From NCBI GenBank assembly GCA_017453325.1, contig JAFTKK010000041.1, forward strand, positions 1 to 33,336: a stretch of 33,336 nt of DNA, written 5' to 3'. Positions 32,768 through 33,336 of the stretch are shown in pieces. This DNA is from Clostridia bacterium. GTDB lineage: Bacteria > Bacillota > Clostridia > Oscillospirales > CAG-272. Within the stretch, counting starts at the first letter, position 1. Each line of letters starts with the position of its first letter. The notes beneath the pieces were generated by a model, which was not told where the DNA came from, made no database searches, and saw only the letters and a list, made by a program, of their open reading frames with translations. A program made the position numbers and the translations under genes.

Positions 32768-32978
32768 CGTATGGGCATACGTTGACTGCCGAGAGCGCTG
32801 CCTAATCGCGAGAATTTGCAAAGCAATTCTCGCATGAAGAACACACATAAAAATTGAAATTCGCACGAATTTCTACATTAAAATAAAAAAAGCCGCTTGT
32901 ACTATCGATATTTGATAGCAAAAGCGGCTTTATTTTTATTTATGCGTGTTTTTTTGGTCTGCGCGAATGACGCAGCCC
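32768..32978. repeat. Intergenic repeat, copy C (convergent junction)
   Basis: Third copy, same orientation as copy A. CGTATG-GG-CATACG (32768-32781) and TGCCGAGAGCGC match copy A in 29 of 31 bases. An extra hairpin GCGAGAATT-tgcaaagc-AATTCTCGC (32808-32833) is absent from copy A. Then ACACACATAAA; the palindrome GAAATTCG-ca-CGAATTTC (32856-32873); AAAGCCGC (32889-32896)/GCGGCTTT (32924-32931) with TATTTTTATTT after it; and the outer CTGCG-cgaatga-CGCAG hairpin (32960-32976). The YdcF stop lies 5 bases beyond it. Confidence 0.9.
32889..32940. terminator. Terminator-like hairpin inside repeat copy C
   Basis: AAAGCCGC/GCGGCTTT stem with inner CTATC/GATAG pairing and flanking A and T runs on both sides (AAATAAAAAA before, TTTATTTTTATTT after). 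It suits termination of both the DUF368 and YdcF transcripts. Confidence 0.78.
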
Positions 32979-32982
32979 GTTT

Positions 32983-33336
32983 TTAATCAAGCTCAATATC
33001 CTCTAAGATACCAAGGTCTACCTGCTCTTTGATGAGAAAGAGCTCACGCTCGGCACGTTGGCGACCTACCTCGGTCAAATTCCAGCAATCGCGCGCGTCC
33101 ACGCCGCCAATGGCGGGACAGGCCGCCACCTCCATGGTGGAGGGCAGGAAGATCTGCGCAAAGCGCAGGCCGCGGCGCATATGCGACTGCGAGGTGGCGA
33201 TATACGCCTTATGTAATGCTCTCAGACCCAGCTTGCGGTTCATTTGCAGCGTGGCGTAGATCATATTCTCCTTGGTGGTGGTTGCCTCGTTCTCAAGCAC
33301 GATGGCCTCCTCGGGCACGCCGCGCTCAAGGAGAAG
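32983..33336 (-). CDS. YdcF/DUF218 (SanA-ElyC-like) protein, C-terminal part
   Basis: The open frame enters from the right edge and ends at 32983; about 117 residues are visible. 'LERGVPEEAIVLENEATTTKENMIYA' (first third, in part) is the DUF218 hallmark ('GVPEEAI.LE..+TNT.EN'), and 'KAYIATSQSHMRRGLRFAQ' matches the family's '.vTs.yHm.Ra...a'. Such proteins are linked to cell-envelope processes and may bind nucleotides or act as enzymes. The N-terminus and promoter lie outside the window. Confidence 0.85.
   Translation of the reverse strand, partial: LLLERGVPEEAIVLENEATTTKENMIYATLQMNRKLGLRALHKAYIATSQSHMRRGLRFAQIFLPSTMEVAACPAIGGVDARDCWNLTEVGRQRAERELFLIKEQVDLGILEDIELD

Overview
The window is a chromosomal segment of a spore-forming Bacillota of class Clostridia. 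Evidence: a germination protease gene (gpr); a dgt-dnaG-rpoD operon; a GltX with the N-terminal extension common in Clostridia beside a GlnRS; a DUF421/DUF4363 pair; strong AGGAGG-type ribosome sites; and many TTGACA-17-TATAAT-type promoters. Most coding DNA is clearly GC-rich. The exception is an AT-rich patch at about 27.1-28.1 kb. I cannot name a genus.

Layout. 1-42 is the 5' end of a 16S rRNA gene leaving the window leftward, behind a leader and two tandem promoters. 492-1528 is a DUF421-DUF4363 pair. 1591-3507 is an orphan extracellular-solute-binding lipoprotein. 3752-7715 is the leftward dgt-dnaG-rpoD operon with overlapping start and stop codons. 7882-9180 is a uronate-isomerase-like protein that has lost its metal ligands. 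9338-12617 is an operon of a MutS-like ATPase, an Lrp/AsnC regulator and an aminotransferase. 12863-13741 is gpr. 13966-15828 is an orphan peptide-type binding lipoprotein. 15982-20686 is MBL hydrolase-gltX-glnS-GDPD. 20822-22549 is an ABC exporter. 22675-27003 is DUF554 plus an 1184-residue PHP/lamin-tail protein. 27146-28122 is a divergent XRE regulator/SLOG-like pair, the latter broken by an in-frame TGA. 28150-28574 is a tRNA-Lys gene with degenerate tRNA-3'-end/terminator repeats. 28658-29158 is a flavodoxin. 29183-29462 is a candidate 280-bp inverted-repeat element. 29581-31575 is ligA, 31714-32754 a DUF368 protein, and 32983-33336 a partial YdcF/DUF218 protein.

The most unusual features are non-coding. 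A repeat of about 120-210 bp occurs three times (12.7, 20.7 and 32.8 kb). Each copy fills a junction between two convergent genes and carries a terminator-like hairpin plus a separate short palindrome. The tRNA-Lys locus has three units of tRNA-3'-end plus terminator, next to the AT-rich XRE/SLOG patch. A 280-bp segment before ligA has 28-nt inverted ends with outward promoter-like hexamers. The standout protein observations are the uronate isomerase pseudoenzyme, the MutS-like ATPase with altered motifs, and the SLOG-like gene with TGA where relatives usually have Trp. All family assignments come from reading motifs and recalling family sequences; no database search was run.
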